Assembly (NCBI GenBank): GCA_900542825.1
Contig: UQOY01000010.1
Coordinates: forward strand, 13,186 to 77,185
DNA length: 64,000 nt
From: an uncultured Collinsella sp.
GTDB taxonomy: Bacteria > Actinomycetota > Coriobacteriia > Coriobacteriales > Coriobacteriaceae
Direction: 5' to 3'
Of the stretch, positions 1 to 8,676 are shown piece by piece. A program made the translations under genes and the position numbers. Position 1 is the first letter of the stretch. Every line of letters starts with the position of its first letter. Under the pieces are notes generated by a model. It was given only the letters and a program-made list of their open reading frames with translations, was not told where the DNA came from and ran no database searches.

Positions 1-34
1 CTAGTCATTGGGCACTCATTGGGGACAGGACACT

Positions 35-149
35 CATTGGGGACAGACTTAAATGAGTACCTGGGAAACTGTGCCCCGCTTTGGACACTCATTGTGGGAT
101 GCGCTTTCCGCAGTTGATCGGTGCCACGCATTTAAGTCTGTCCCCAATG
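35..149. repeat. 19-bp inverted repeat enclosing a 46-bp palindromic unit
   Basis: Arms at 35-53 and 131-149 are exact reverse complements (core TTAAGTCTGTCCCCAATG). They enclose a second hairpin at 64-109 with 14-nt arms and an 18-nt loop, the same geometry as the arrays at 14908 and 44387. The phrase CATTGGGGACAG also occurs at about 17-28. No gene overlaps this stretch. It is read as a nested intergenic palindromic element. Confidence 0.75.
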
Positions 150-161
150 ACCAGCCCTAGA

Positions 162-197
162 CTGCCGGCAGGAAAGGAACGTCCCTAAGTGCCGGGT
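162..197. repeat. Short palindromic element with AAAGGAACGTCCCT centre
   Basis: An imperfect inverted repeat (CTGCCGGCA / GTGCCGGG) surrounds AAAGGAACGTCCCTAA. A close relative with the same centre lies at 5855-5891. It sits just beyond the carbamate kinase terminator. Confidence 0.55.
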
Positions 198-202
198 TGA
201 AA

Positions 203-236
203 CAAAAGCCCCGCAGCCGGAGCGGACTGCGGGGCT
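203..236 (-). terminator. Intrinsic terminator of carbamate kinase
   Basis: A perfect 10-bp GC-rich stem (207-216 with 227-236, 10-nt loop) is followed on the minus strand by a T-rich tail (CTTTTGTTTC). It lies about 65 nt past the carbamate kinase stop codon. Confidence 0.85.
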
Positions 237-301
237 CATGAAGAGAGGCTAGTTTGTGGGCGCTTTGCCTGGCGCCCACGAGAGAGTCAACAGAGTAGAG
301 A

Positions 302-1264
302 CTACTCGTGGATGCGGGTACCGGAGAGGCCGGCCATGGTCTCGGCGGCCTTGTCTAGAGCGCCGATGATGCAGGTGCGGCCCTTGCGAGAACGCGCGAA
401 CTTGATGGCAGCGCGAACCTTGGGCTCCATGGAACCCTTGCCGAACTGGCCCTCGTCGGCCAGGCGCTCGGCCTCGTCGGCGGTGAGGTCCTCGAGCTCC
501 TCCTGGTTGGGCTTGCCAAAGTTGATGGCGACATGCTCAACGGCGGTCAGCAGGAACAGAACGTCGGCGTCGCAGTCCTCGGCCAGCAGCTCGCCGCCCA
601 GGTCCTTGTCGATGACGGCGGGAACGCCCTTGTAGCAGCCCTTGTTCTCGTAGTCGCGGACGACGGGGATGCCGCCGCCACCGCAGGCGATGACGATGAA
701 CTCGTTGTCGAGCAGGTTGAGGATGGAGTCAGCCTCGACGATCTTCTTGGGATCGGGGGAAGCGACGACGCGACGCCAGCCGCGGCCGGAATCCTCGACG
801 AAGACCTTGGAGGGATCCTCGGCCATGAACTCCTTGGCCTGCTCCTCGGTGTAGAAGGGGCCGATCGGCTTGGTCGGGTTCTTGAACGCGGGATCATCCG
901 GGTCGCACTCGATCTGGGTGACGACGGTGGCGGCGTGCCAACGCTTATAGCGCTTGTGCATCTCGCGGCCGATGCCCTGCTGCAGGTGATAACCAATGTA
1001 GCCCTGGGACATGGCGCCGCACTCGGGCAGCGGCATCTCGGGGGTACCGATGGCATCGTGGGCAGCGGCGAAGGCGTTCTGGATCATGCCGACCTGCGGG
1101 CCGTTGCCGTGGGTGATGATGATCTCGTTACCCTGCTCGATGAGACCAAGGAGAGCGTGGGCGGTGTTGCTCACGGCCTCGATCTGCTCGACGGGGTTGT
1201 TGCCGAGGGCGTTGCCGCCAAGGGCGACGACAATACGATCGGGCTTGCCAAGAGGCTTAGACAT
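302..1264 (-). CDS. arcC: Carbamate kinase
   Basis: 320-residue amino-acid-kinase-fold protein. Carbamate kinase interconverts carbamoyl phosphate + ADP and ATP + carbamate, the last step of the arginine deiminase route or of carbamoyl phosphate catabolism. The N-terminal glycine loop VALGGNALG, the ITHGNGPQVG motif and the central CGGGGIPV motif are characteristic, and the length matches the family (about 310-320). The start at 1264 is chosen because AGAAGGGA lies just upstream. A longer frame to 1300 lacks such a site. It stands alone here: no arginine deiminase or ornithine carbamoyltransferase gene is next to it, so the source of carbamoyl phosphate cannot be read from this window. Confidence 0.95.
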   Translation of the reverse strand: MSKPLGKPDRIVVALGGNALGNNPVEQIEAVSNTAHALLGLIEQGNEIIITHGNGPQVGMIQNAFAAAHDAIGTPEMPLPECGAMSQGYIGYHLQQGIGREMHKRYKRWHAATVVTQIECDPDDPAFKNPTKPIGPFYTEEQAKEFMAEDPSKVFVEDSGRGWRRVVASPDPKKIVEADSILNLLDNEFIVIACGGGGIPVVRDYENKGCYKGVPAVIDKDLGGELLAEDCDADVLFLLTAVEHVAINFGKPNQEELEDLTADEAERLADEGQFGKGSMEPKVRAAIKFARSRKGRTCIIGALDKAAETMAGLSGTRIHE

Positions 1265-1765
1265 TGCTGGAATCCCTTCTGTAAAAGGCCTACAACCCAT
1301 TAATAACCCGTGTCCGTGCGATACGCGAGTTTATTAAGGTTTATATTCTTGTTATCCCTCATTTTATTCATTTTGAAAACAGTTGAACGGTGAACGGTCG
1401 TTTTTACCCGCTCAGCGTATAGAAGCCCAGCTCAGGTATATCTATGCCATTTACGTGCGACTTTATTTTAATAGAGCAGGGATTAGACCAGATTATGCAA
1501 ACTATATCTCTGCTAAACACAAAACGGACAGCGCAATATCTTACTCGCACTATACGAGATTCTATGCATTAATAAGACGAGTATGCACTCCGACAAAAAC
1601 ATGGGGCTTTTCATCCAGCATAAGGAATATAGATGAGCTCCAAAAAGCAATCAGCCCCAAAGTGGCGCGAGGTTTCGCGGCAAAGCCGCGAAACAGCGAA
1701 GGGGACCAAAGGCCTCCACAACCACGTCCTTCATCAGCCCACACAATCCGAGGATGTAGTCGTAG
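1265..1765. other. AT-rich intergenic stretch with one strong hairpin
   Basis: About 500 bases without a convincing gene. Bases 1310-1660 are clearly AT-richer than the neighbours and should contain the carbamate kinase promoter. A 9-bp stem with a 5-nt loop (GTTTCGCGG / CCGCGAAAC) lies at 1672-1694. Short open frames exist on both strands but lack ribosome sites and recognisable sequence. Confidence 0.5.
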
Positions 1766-1888
1766 CAGGATCTGAGGGCTGACCTTCGCGGACACTCCGC
1801 AGGACGAAAGAACCCCCGCCGCACGTAGTGCGCAGCGGGGGTTCTTTCATGTCCGAGGACGTCCGCGAAGGTCAGCCCTCAGATCCTG
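1766..1888. repeat. Perfect 28-bp inverted repeat around the PFOR terminator
   Basis: Arms 1766-1793 and 1861-1888 are exact reverse complements. The terminator hairpin 1806-1848 sits between them. The right arm ends 12 bases before the PFOR stop codon at 1900. Confidence 0.85.
1806..1848 (-). terminator. Intrinsic terminator of PFOR
   Basis: 14-bp perfect arms (1806-1819 and 1835-1848, ending in CCCCCGC / GCGGGGG) with an additional inner CGCAC/GTGCG pairing. The minus-strand tail is GTTCTTTC. It lies about 50 nt past the nifJ stop. Confidence 0.8.
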
Positions 1889-1899
1889 CGGTGGGAGAC

Positions 1900-4800
1900 C
1901 TAGGCCTCGTTGTACACCGTCTTGAGCTTCAGCAGGTGAGCGTAGCGGTCCATGGCGGCCTGCTCGTTCTCCTTGAAGAGCTCCTCAGCGCGCTCGGGGA
2001 AGGAACGCGTCAGCGAAGCGTAACGGGCCTCGTTCATCAGGAACTCCTGATAACCGCCCGCGGGCTCCTTGGAATCGAGCGAGAACTTCTTGCCGGCAGC
2101 AGCCTCGGGGTTGAAGCGGAAGAGGTTCCAGTAACCGCACTCGACAGCCTTCTTCATCTCGGCCTGGCAGTTCTGCATGCCACCCTTCTTGATGGAGTGC
2201 ATCTCGCAGGGGCTGTAGCCGATGATGAGGGACGGACCGTCGTAGGCCTCGGCCTCGTGGATGGCCTTGAGGGTCTGAGCCGGGTTGGCGCCCATGGCGA
2301 CCTGCGCCACGTAGACGTAGCCGTAGCTCATGGCAATCTCGGCCAGGGACTTCTTCTTGGTCACCTTACCGGCAGCGGCGAACTGAGCGACCTGGCCCAG
2401 GTTCGAGGCCTTGGAGGCCTGACCACCGGTGTTGGAGTAAACCTCGGTGTCGAAGACGAAGACGTTGACGTTGTGGCCGGAAGCCAAGACGTGATCCAGG
2501 CCACCGAAGCCGATGTCGTAGGCCCAACCGTCGCCGCCGAAGATCCAGAAGGACTTCTTGGTGAGGTAAGCCTTGTCGGCGAGGATCGCCTTGGAAGCGT
2601 CGCAGCCGCACTTCTCGAGCTCGGCAACGTAGGCAGCGGCAGCGGTCTTGGAAGCCTCGGTGTCGTTGACGGAGTCGATCCAAGCCTGGCCGGCAGCCTT
2701 GAGCTCATCGGACGGACCATCGGCAGCGATGATGTCCTGGGTAGCGGCGATCAGCTTCTTCTGGACGGCCTCGTAACCGACGGCCATGCCCAGACCGTGC
2801 TCGGCATTGTCCTCGAACAGGGAGTTGTTCCACGCCGGGCCGTGACCGTCCTTGTCCTTGCAGTAAGGAGCGGTGGCAGCGGGGTTGCCCCAAATGGAGG
2901 AGCAGCCGGTGGCGTTGGAAATGAACATGCGGTCGCCGGCGACCTGGGTCACCAGACGTGCATAGGCGGTCTCGGCGCAGCCGGCGCAGGAGCCGGAGAA
3001 CTCCAGGTAGGGCTGCTTAAACTGGCTGCCCTTGACGTTGGCCGCGATGAGCTCCTTCTTCTCGGAGACGTTCTCGACCATGTAGTCCCAAACGGGCTGC
3101 TGGTCCATCTCCTGCTCGGTGGGAACCATCTCGAGGGCGCCCTTGGGGCAGACCTTGACGCAGTTGGTGCAGCCCATGCAGTCGAGCGGGGACACAGCCA
3201 TGGTGAACTTCATGCCCTTGGCCTTGGGGCCCATGGCGTCGAGCGTGCGGGTAGCCTCGGGCGCGGCGGCAGCCTCGTCCTCGGTCATCGCGAACGGACG
3301 GATGGTGGCATGCGGGCACACATAGGCGCACTGGTTGCACTGGATGCACTTGGTCTCGTCCCAGTGGGGAACGACCACGGCGACGCCGCGCTTCTCGTAT
3401 GCGGAGGCGCCCAGCTCAAACTGGCCGTCAGCGCAATCGACGAAGGCGGAAACAGGCAGGCTGTCGCCGTCCATGCGATCGATGGGCTCGAGCAGGTTCT
3501 TGACCTGCTGGGCGATAGCGGACTTGGTCTCCTCGGAGAGCTCGACGGGAGCGGCGTCCTCGGCGGTAGCCCAGTCGGCCGGAACCTCGAACTTACGGAA
3601 GGCGGTAGCGCCGGCATCGATGGCCTTGTGGTTGGCGTCGACGATGGCCTGGCCCTTCTTCATGTAGGACTTGGTAGCCGCGTCCTTCATGTACTGCAGG
3701 GCGTCCTCGGCGGGCAGGACCTTGGCCAGCGCGAAGAAGGCGGACTGGAGCACCGTGTTGGTGCGCTTGCCCATGCCGACCTTAGCGGCCAGGTCGATAG
3801 CGTCGATCAGGTAGACGTTGACGTTGTTGTTCGCGATGTAGCGCTTGGCCACGGCGGGCATGTGCTCGGCGAACTCCTCGTCGCTCCACTGGCAGTTGAC
3901 CAGGAAGGTGCCGCCCGGCTTGACGTCGCGGACCATCTTGAAGCCCTTAACGATGTAGCTGGGGTTATGGCAGGCGACAAAGTCGGCCTTGGTCACGTAG
4001 TACGGCGAACGGATCGGAGAATCACCAAAGCGCAGGTGCGAGACGGTGACGCCGCCGGTCTTCTTGGAGTCGTACTGGAAGTAGGCCTGGACGTACTTGT
4101 CGGTGTGGTCGCCGATGATCTTGATCGAGTTCTTGTTGGCACCGACGGTACCGTCGCCACCCAGACCCCAGAACTTGCACTCGATGGTGCCGGGGGCTGC
4201 GGTGTTGGGCGCATCCTCGGCCTCGGGCAGGCTCAGGTTGGTCACGTCATCGACAATGCCGATGGTGAACTCGCGCTTGGGCTCGTCCTTCTTGAGCTCC
4301 TCGAAGACAGCGAACGCGGACGCGGGAGGCGTGTCCTTGCTGCCCAGGCCATAACGGCCGCCGACGACCTTGATGCCCGTCTTGCCGGCCTCGTAGAGAG
4401 CGGAGACGACGTCCTGGTAGAGCGGCTCGCCGATGGAACCCGGCTCCTTGGTACGGTCCATGACGGCGATCTTCTGGACGGTCTCGGGGAGAACGTCGAC
4501 GAAGTGCTTGATGGAGAACGGACGGAACAGACGAACCTTGACCAGGCCGACCTTCTCGCCGTGAGCGTTGAGGTAGTCGATGACTTCCTCGAGCACGTCG
4601 CAGAAGGAGCCCATGCACACGACGACGCGATCGGCATCGGGAGCGCCGTAGTAGTTGAACAGGCCGTAATCGGTGCCGAGCTTCTCGTTGATCTTCTTCA
4701 TGTAGCCCTCGACGACGGCGGGAAGCTCGTCGTAGACCTTGTTGCAGGCCTCACGGTTCTGGAAGAAGATATCGCCGTTCTCGTGGCTGCCGCGGGTGTG

Positions 4801-5439
4801 CGGGTGCTCAGGGTTGAGCGCGTGGTCGCGGAAAGCCTGGACGGCGTCCATGTCGCACATCTCTGCCAGATCCTTGTAGTCCCACATGGCGACCTTCTGG
4901 ATCTCGTGGCTGGTGCGGAAGCCGTCGAAGAAGTTAAGGAACGGGGTCTTACCCTCGATGGCGGCAAGGTGAGCCACCGGCGAGAGGTCCATGACCTCCT
5001 GGACGTTGCCCTCGGCGAGCATGGCGAAGCCGGTCTGACGACAGGCCATGACGTCGGAGTGATCGCCAAAAATGTTCAGGGCGTGGGAAGCGACGCAACG
5101 CGCGGAGACGTGGAAGACGCCCGGGAGCTGCTCGCCCGCGATCTTGTACATGTTCGGAATCATCAGGAGCAGACCCTGAGAAGCCGTGTAGGTGGTGGTC
5201 AGAGCACCGGCGCCCAGCGAACCGTGAACGGTACCGGCTGCACCTGCCTCGGACTCCATCTCGACGACCTTGACCGGGGTGCCGAAGATGTTCTTGCGAC
5301 CCTGGGCCGCCCACTGGTCGACATGGTCGGCCATCGGGCTGGACGGCGTAATGGGATAGATTCCCGCTACCTCGGTGTACGCATACGAAACATATGCGGC
5401 CGCCTCGTTGCCGTCCATAGACTTAAACTTACGCGCCAT
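1900..5439 (-). CDS. nifJ: Pyruvate:ferredoxin (flavodoxin) oxidoreductase, single-chain
   Basis: 1179 residues, the full length of the homodimeric PFOR family. It oxidises pyruvate with CoA to acetyl-CoA and CO2 and passes electrons to ferredoxin or flavodoxin in the cytoplasm. Visible parts in order: N-terminal pyrimidine-binding domain starting near YPITPSSPMADHVDQW; transketolase-C-like and gamma domains; two ferredoxin-type 4Fe-4S motifs, CIQCNQCAYVCP near residue 696 and CMGCTNCVKVCP near 750; the C-terminal TPP domain with GDGWAYDIGFGGLDHV near 965 and a cysteine cluster SGSCAGC near 815 that likely holds the third cluster. The start is 5439 because GGAGAGGGG precedes it; an in-frame codon at 5457 would lie upstream of that site. 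It is monocistronic, with its own terminator. PFOR implies strictly anaerobic pyruvate metabolism. Confidence 0.97.
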   Translation of the reverse strand: MARKFKSMDGNEAAAYVSYAYTEVAGIYPITPSSPMADHVDQWAAQGRKNIFGTPVKVVEMESEAGAAGTVHGSLGAGALTTTYTASQGLLLMIPNMYKIAGEQLPGVFHVSARCVASHALNIFGDHSDVMACRQTGFAMLAEGNVQEVMDLSPVAHLAAIEGKTPFLNFFDGFRTSHEIQKVAMWDYKDLAEMCDMDAVQAFRDHALNPEHPHTRGSHENGDIFFQNREACNKVYDELPAVVEGYMKKINEKLGTDYGLFNYYGAPDADRVVVCMGSFCDVLEEVIDYLNAHGEKVGLVKVRLFRPFSIKHFVDVLPETVQKIAVMDRTKEPGSIGEPLYQDVVSALYEAGKTGIKVVGGRYGLGSKDTPPASAFAVFEELKKDEPKREFTIGIVDDVTNLSLPEAEDAPNTAAPGTIECKFWGLGGDGTVGANKNSIKIIGDHTDKYVQAYFQYDSKKTGGVTVSHLRFGDSPIRSPYYVTKADFVACHNPSYIVKGFKMVRDVKPGGTFLVNCQWSDEEFAEHMPAVAKRYIANNNVNVYLIDAIDLAAKVGMGKRTNTVLQSAFFALAKVLPAEDALQYMKDAATKSYMKKGQAIVDANHKAIDAGATAFRKFEVPADWATAEDAAPVELSEETKSAIAQQVKNLLEPIDRMDGDSLPVSAFVDCADGQFELGASAYEKRGVAVVVPHWDETKCIQCNQCAYVCPHATIRPFAMTEDEAAAAPEATRTLDAMGPKAKGMKFTMAVSPLDCMGCTNCVKVCPKGALEMVPTEQEMDQQPVWDYMVENVSEKKELIAANVKGSQFKQPYLEFSGSCAGCAETAYARLVTQVAGDRMFISNATGCSSIWGNPAATAPYCKDKDGHGPAWNNSLFEDNAEHGLGMAVGYEAVQKKLIAATQDIIAADGPSDELKAAGQAWIDSVNDTEASKTAAAAYVAELEKCGCDASKAILADKAYLTKKSFWIFGGDGWAYDIGFGGLDHVLASGHNVNVFVFDTEVYSNTGGQASKASNLGQVAQFAAAGKVTKKKSLAEIAMSYGYVYVAQVAMGANPAQTLKAIHEAEAYDGPSLIIGYSPCEMHSIKKGGMQNCQAEMKKAVECGYWNLFRFNPEAAAGKKFSLDSKEPAGGYQEFLMNEARYASLTRSFPERAEELFKENEQAAMDRYAHLLKLKTVYNEA

Positions 5440-5854
5440 ATACCCCTCTCCTCTCATATAGGTATACAGGCCCCGGCGATCGCCGGGATGTTGGCGTGAT
5501 GGGATTTACGCTGTTGCTTCCAATCATCTGGCAGGCAGGCTCAGCAGCAGGTACGTGGCGTGGAGAGAAGACATGCCGAGGCGAGGGACAGTTGATGCGC
5601 CCCACAGACCCGACCGCCCGTCTTGCACATGACCGAGCGCCGCAAAGGCCGCATGCCGGATGCTCCCGGGCACGCCCCGGCGATGGGAAGCGCCCGCAAC
5701 GGAAATCCGCATGCGGGTTTATTGTACCCCGCCGTCAAGTGTAATTTCGGCAAATATAGGCGGGCGGTAAAGGTTTACCTCGGGTGACCGCCAAGGGCCA
5801 AAATGGCCCCTCCATCCCCGGGCGACCGGCTCTGGCGCGCCAAGGAGTGTCCCC
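5440..5854. other. nifJ upstream region
   Basis: About 415 bases with no supported gene. Bases 5472-5487 form a perfect 16-bp palindrome (CCCGGCGATCGCCGGG) 33 nt upstream of the nifJ start, inside the likely 5' untranslated leader. A minus-strand TACAAT at about 5723-5728 is a possible -10 hexamer but has no good -35 partner. Confidence 0.4.
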
Positions 5855-5891
5855 AGCCGGCAGAGAAAAGGAACGTCCCTATCTGCCGGCT
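5855..5891. repeat. Palindromic element at the 3' end of the FHA gene
   Basis: Perfect 10-bp arms AGCCGGCAGA (5855-5864) and TCTGCCGGCT (5882-5891) with the loop GAAAAGGAACGTCCCTA. It shares the loop phrase with the element at 162-197 and overlaps the stop codon of the FHA gene. It may double as that gene's transcription end, although no T-run follows. Confidence 0.7.
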
Positions 5892-6828
5892 AGAGGGCAC
5901 CGAAGAGGATGGCGTAGGTAGTGGATTCGCCGAGCTTGAGCTCGTCGCCGGGATTGAGTTGGGCGGAACGGCCGGGCTCGACCTGAATGCAGACGCGCGT
6001 GGCCCCGTTTACCACCACGGTTCCGTTGGTGGACGACAAGTCCTCGACGTGCCAGATATTTTGAGCATCGCACCAGATATGGGCATGGCGGGCCGAGACA
6101 TCGTCGCCGACGTCGGTAATATCGCCCTCACCAGTGGCCAGCGCGCCAATCTCAACACCCTGCTCACTCGGCTGAATCCAGCGCGGGGCGCTCACGACAA
6201 AACTGTTTTGCACGCGCAGCAAGCCCAAGGGGTGCGCCGGGGCGGGTTCGCGTTCGCCCGCGGTCATCGACATGCCAAGCGAACGCGGCGTGGATGTGCC
6301 TCCGCCACAGGTCGCGTGCGCGTAGTCGATGGCATAGTTCACCGAGGACCGCACATCCGCCGAACAACCGACGGCGACAAACAGCACCAGCACGGCCTCG
6401 GCGCGCTCGGCGGGCATGAGTTCCGCCGCCTGGGACAGGCGATCGAGCGCGTTGCGATAGAGATTCGTGTCCTGGTGGCACTCTTCGAGCGCGCGTACCA
6501 TCGGTTCACCTGCAGGACCGCACACCATATTGATCACAGCCGTGGAGTCCATGGGATTGCGCTGGCGCAGGGCCAGTTGCGACATAATACGCGCAGCCGA
6601 GGTACCGTATTCGGCAAAGTAGCGCTGCTGAAGCGTGCCGACCGGCGCGCGAACGATAAAGCGGGAAACCCAAGAGCGATCGGCGGCTCGGCTCTGCGGG
6701 CTGCGGCCGTCGGCGAGCGGACGGGACGAAAGCACCAAGCCGCACAGCTCGATATGGCTCAGATGCGCCGCGCGCTTAAAGATGTCAAACATGGCCCCGC
6801 ATGGGGTGAGCTCAACTTGAGATGCCAT
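5890..6828 (-). CDS. FHA-domain protein, last gene of a kinase operon
   Basis: 312 residues, soluble. The C-terminal ~90 residues (about 220-305) form a forkhead-associated domain, recognised by VSARHAHIW, VEDLSSTNGT and the following beta strands; FHA domains bind phosphothreonine. The first ~200 residues match no family I recognise and are cysteine-containing and helical-looking. The gene starts 3 nt after the kinase stop at 6832, so the two are co-transcribed and probably translationally linked. The likely role is a phospho-dependent partner or substrate of that kinase. The start at 6828 is the first ATG after the kinase stop. What the N-terminal part does is unknown. Confidence 0.85.
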   Translation of the reverse strand: MASQVELTPCGAMFDIFKRAAHLSHIELCGLVLSSRPLADGRSPQSRAADRSWVSRFIVRAPVGTLQQRYFAEYGTSAARIMSQLALRQRNPMDSTAVINMVCGPAGEPMVRALEECHQDTNLYRNALDRLSQAAELMPAERAEAVLVLFVAVGCSADVRSSVNYAIDYAHATCGGGTSTPRSLGMSMTAGEREPAPAHPLGLLRVQNSFVVSAPRWIQPSEQGVEIGALATGEGDITDVGDDVSARHAHIWCDAQNIWHVEDLSSTNGTVVVNGATRVCIQVEPGRSAQLNPGDELKLGESTTYAILFGAL

Positions 6829-6831
6829 GAC

Positions 6832-8676
6832 CTAGGCCTCCTTGGTCGTAGAAATAGAATCGGACGATACTTCGACAGGTCCGCCAAAAGTACGGGCAGC
6901 TGCGGCTCCACCGGCAAGCGGAGTCGCCATCTGGGCTTTTGTGCGTCGCGGTGCCGAAACGGGAAGTTCAAAGGCAAAGCCCATCGCAAGCAAAAACCAC
7001 GTAAGCGTATAGGTTGCAACCAGAGCGGCAACAAGGCCGCCCATCACGGCGCGTTGGGAAAATACGCTACATGCAGCCACAACCAGCACCGGAACCTCGC
7101 AGGCAGAAAGCGCAAGCACACCCTGCAGGAAGCCCGAGCGCCGATCGCGCGCAAGTGCCCCCGCGGCAACGCCGGCTATGCCTGGCAGCGCCAACGCCAG
7201 TGCGGCAATAATACCCGGTAGCGACCCAGACCACACGAGCGATCCCAAAGTCGCCGTCACGCGAGCGCCCGACGCCAGCAGCGCGGCCGAAACCACGACC
7301 ACAGCCCAAACCACGCCACAGGCGACCGTCGCGCCGACCATCAGCGCGCGACGAACCGCGCGGCCGGACGCATCCATGGGGCACGGCGTGAGCGGCTCGC
7401 CGCGGAGCGAACGACCGACATTTTGCGCATAGTGGTCACAAAACGCCGAGAGCGCCGCCTCGACCGCCGCCGGCTCGGGACGATTTTTTTGATGGCTGGA
7501 CAGACAGGCCATCACCACGTCGAACAGCTGGGCATCGACAAACGCCAGCGCATCGCGTAGCTCTTCGGAATCCGGCTCAAGCCCTAGCTGCTGGGCCTGC
7601 TCGACCGCGGCGAGCGCCACATCGGGCTCACGACGAAGCAGCTGAGTCAAATCGCAACCGGGCGCATGGGCACCAATGGGATAGTCGGGCCGCGTGTCCA
7701 TCTTAAGACGGTAGGGGCTCGCGATGTCGCGCGTCCTTTTGCGCGAACCCGAGGCGCCCGAAGTGCTCGGCGCGGCTTCGTATGGCGCGACGCCGGCAAT
7801 GAGCTCGTAAACCGTGCTTGCCGCGGCATAGACGTCAATCGCCGGCGACATACGCAAAGCACGCAGGTCGGCAATATCGTCGGTGAGCATCTCGGGCGGG
7901 GCATAGGCAACCGTCGCGCGACGCAGCGTGGCATAACGCTCGGTAAAGGATGCCTTGCCGCCGGTACCGGCCACGGCCGACGCAGGCTCAAGCGCCAGCG
8001 ATGAGCCAAAGTCAATCAGGCACAGGTCAAAGGTGCCCTCGGCAAGCTGCCGGTCAAGCGGTAGACGCGCCGTGCGCACCATAATATTAGCGGGCGAGAT
8101 ATCGCGATGGACAAAGCCCTCGCCCACCAGGCTCATACGGCAGAGCAGATCGAACAGGTCGCGACCCAGACGCGCCGCCACAAGCGGCGACAGGCGTCCG
8201 GCATCGTCCACGGCAAGTCGCGAACGCAAGCGGGCAAGCGTCTCGCCCTCGACCCATTCCATGACAATTGCAGGCACACCGTCGACCTCGCCCCAGCCAT
8301 AGAGGCGGGGAAAGCCCTTGAGGCCCGAAAGGGCGCGATGGCATTCGTATTCCTCGCGAAACGCTGCCTTGAACTTGGCGACCAGCGCCTCGTGAGCGGC
8401 ATCGTCGTCGAACTCATCGCGCGCCGGCAAGATGAGCTGCTTGAGTGCCACGGCCTCGCCTTGGGCATTGACGGCACGCGTCACGCGGCCGATGCCGCCA
8501 CGGCGCATGGTGGCGTCGTCGGCAAACAGCATCGCAAATCGACGCTGGTAGACGGGCAGCTCATCCGGGCTCAGCGCAATAGCAGGCTCAAACCCTCCAA
8601 CGCGCGCCAGGCGCAGGCCTACCATAGGGTCGCGGTTTAGCGCGCACGATGCGCTAGAAGCAAGGCTATTCGTCAT
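6832..8676 (-). CDS. Ser/Thr protein kinase with polytopic C-terminus
   Basis: 614 residues. The N-terminal half is a eukaryotic-type kinase: ATP-binding lysine K79 (VALKQLI), catalytic loop HRDISPANIM with D192, and DFG in LIDFGSSL. The catalytic residues are intact, so activity is expected. The region from about residue 440 has four or five hydrophobic spans rich in Ala/Val/Leu, and no extracellular PASTA-type sensor. It therefore looks like a kinase on a membrane bundle rather than a single-pass receptor. Its start codon overlaps the previous gene's stop (ATGA). It is followed 3 nt later by an FHA gene. The substrate is unknown; the FHA protein and the Ser/Gly-rich protein are the natural candidates. 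Confidence 0.88.
   Translation of the reverse strand: MTNSLASSASCALNRDPMVGLRLARVGGFEPAIALSPDELPVYQRRFAMLFADDATMRRGGIGRVTRAVNAQGEAVALKQLILPARDEFDDDAAHEALVAKFKAAFREEYECHRALSGLKGFPRLYGWGEVDGVPAIVMEWVEGETLARLRSRLAVDDAGRLSPLVAARLGRDLFDLLCRMSLVGEGFVHRDISPANIMVRTARLPLDRQLAEGTFDLCLIDFGSSLALEPASAVAGTGGKASFTERYATLRRATVAYAPPEMLTDDIADLRALRMSPAIDVYAAASTVYELIAGVAPYEAAPSTSGASGSRKRTRDIASPYRLKMDTRPDYPIGAHAPGCDLTQLLRREPDVALAAVEQAQQLGLEPDSEELRDALAFVDAQLFDVVMACLSSHQKNRPEPAAVEAALSAFCDHYAQNVGRSLRGEPLTPCPMDASGRAVRRALMVGATVACGVVWAVVVVSAALLASGARVTATLGSLVWSGSLPGIIAALALALPGIAGVAAGALARDRRSGFLQGVLALSACEVPVLVVAACSVFSQRAVMGGLVAALVATYTLTWFLLAMGFAFELPVSAPRRTKAQMATPLAGGAAAARTFGGPVEVSSDSISTTKEA

Noticed and set aside
1383..1795. 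Short open frames on both strands in the gap before nifJ
   Set aside because: No ribosome sites and no recognisable sequence; they overlap each other, a hairpin and the 28-bp inverted repeat arm.
1828..5499. Plus-strand open frame of over 1200 codons
   Set aside because: It is the antisense shadow of nifJ in a high-GC region. The translation is low-complexity Leu/Gly/Val/Asp with no family motifs, and the opposite strand is an intact PFOR.
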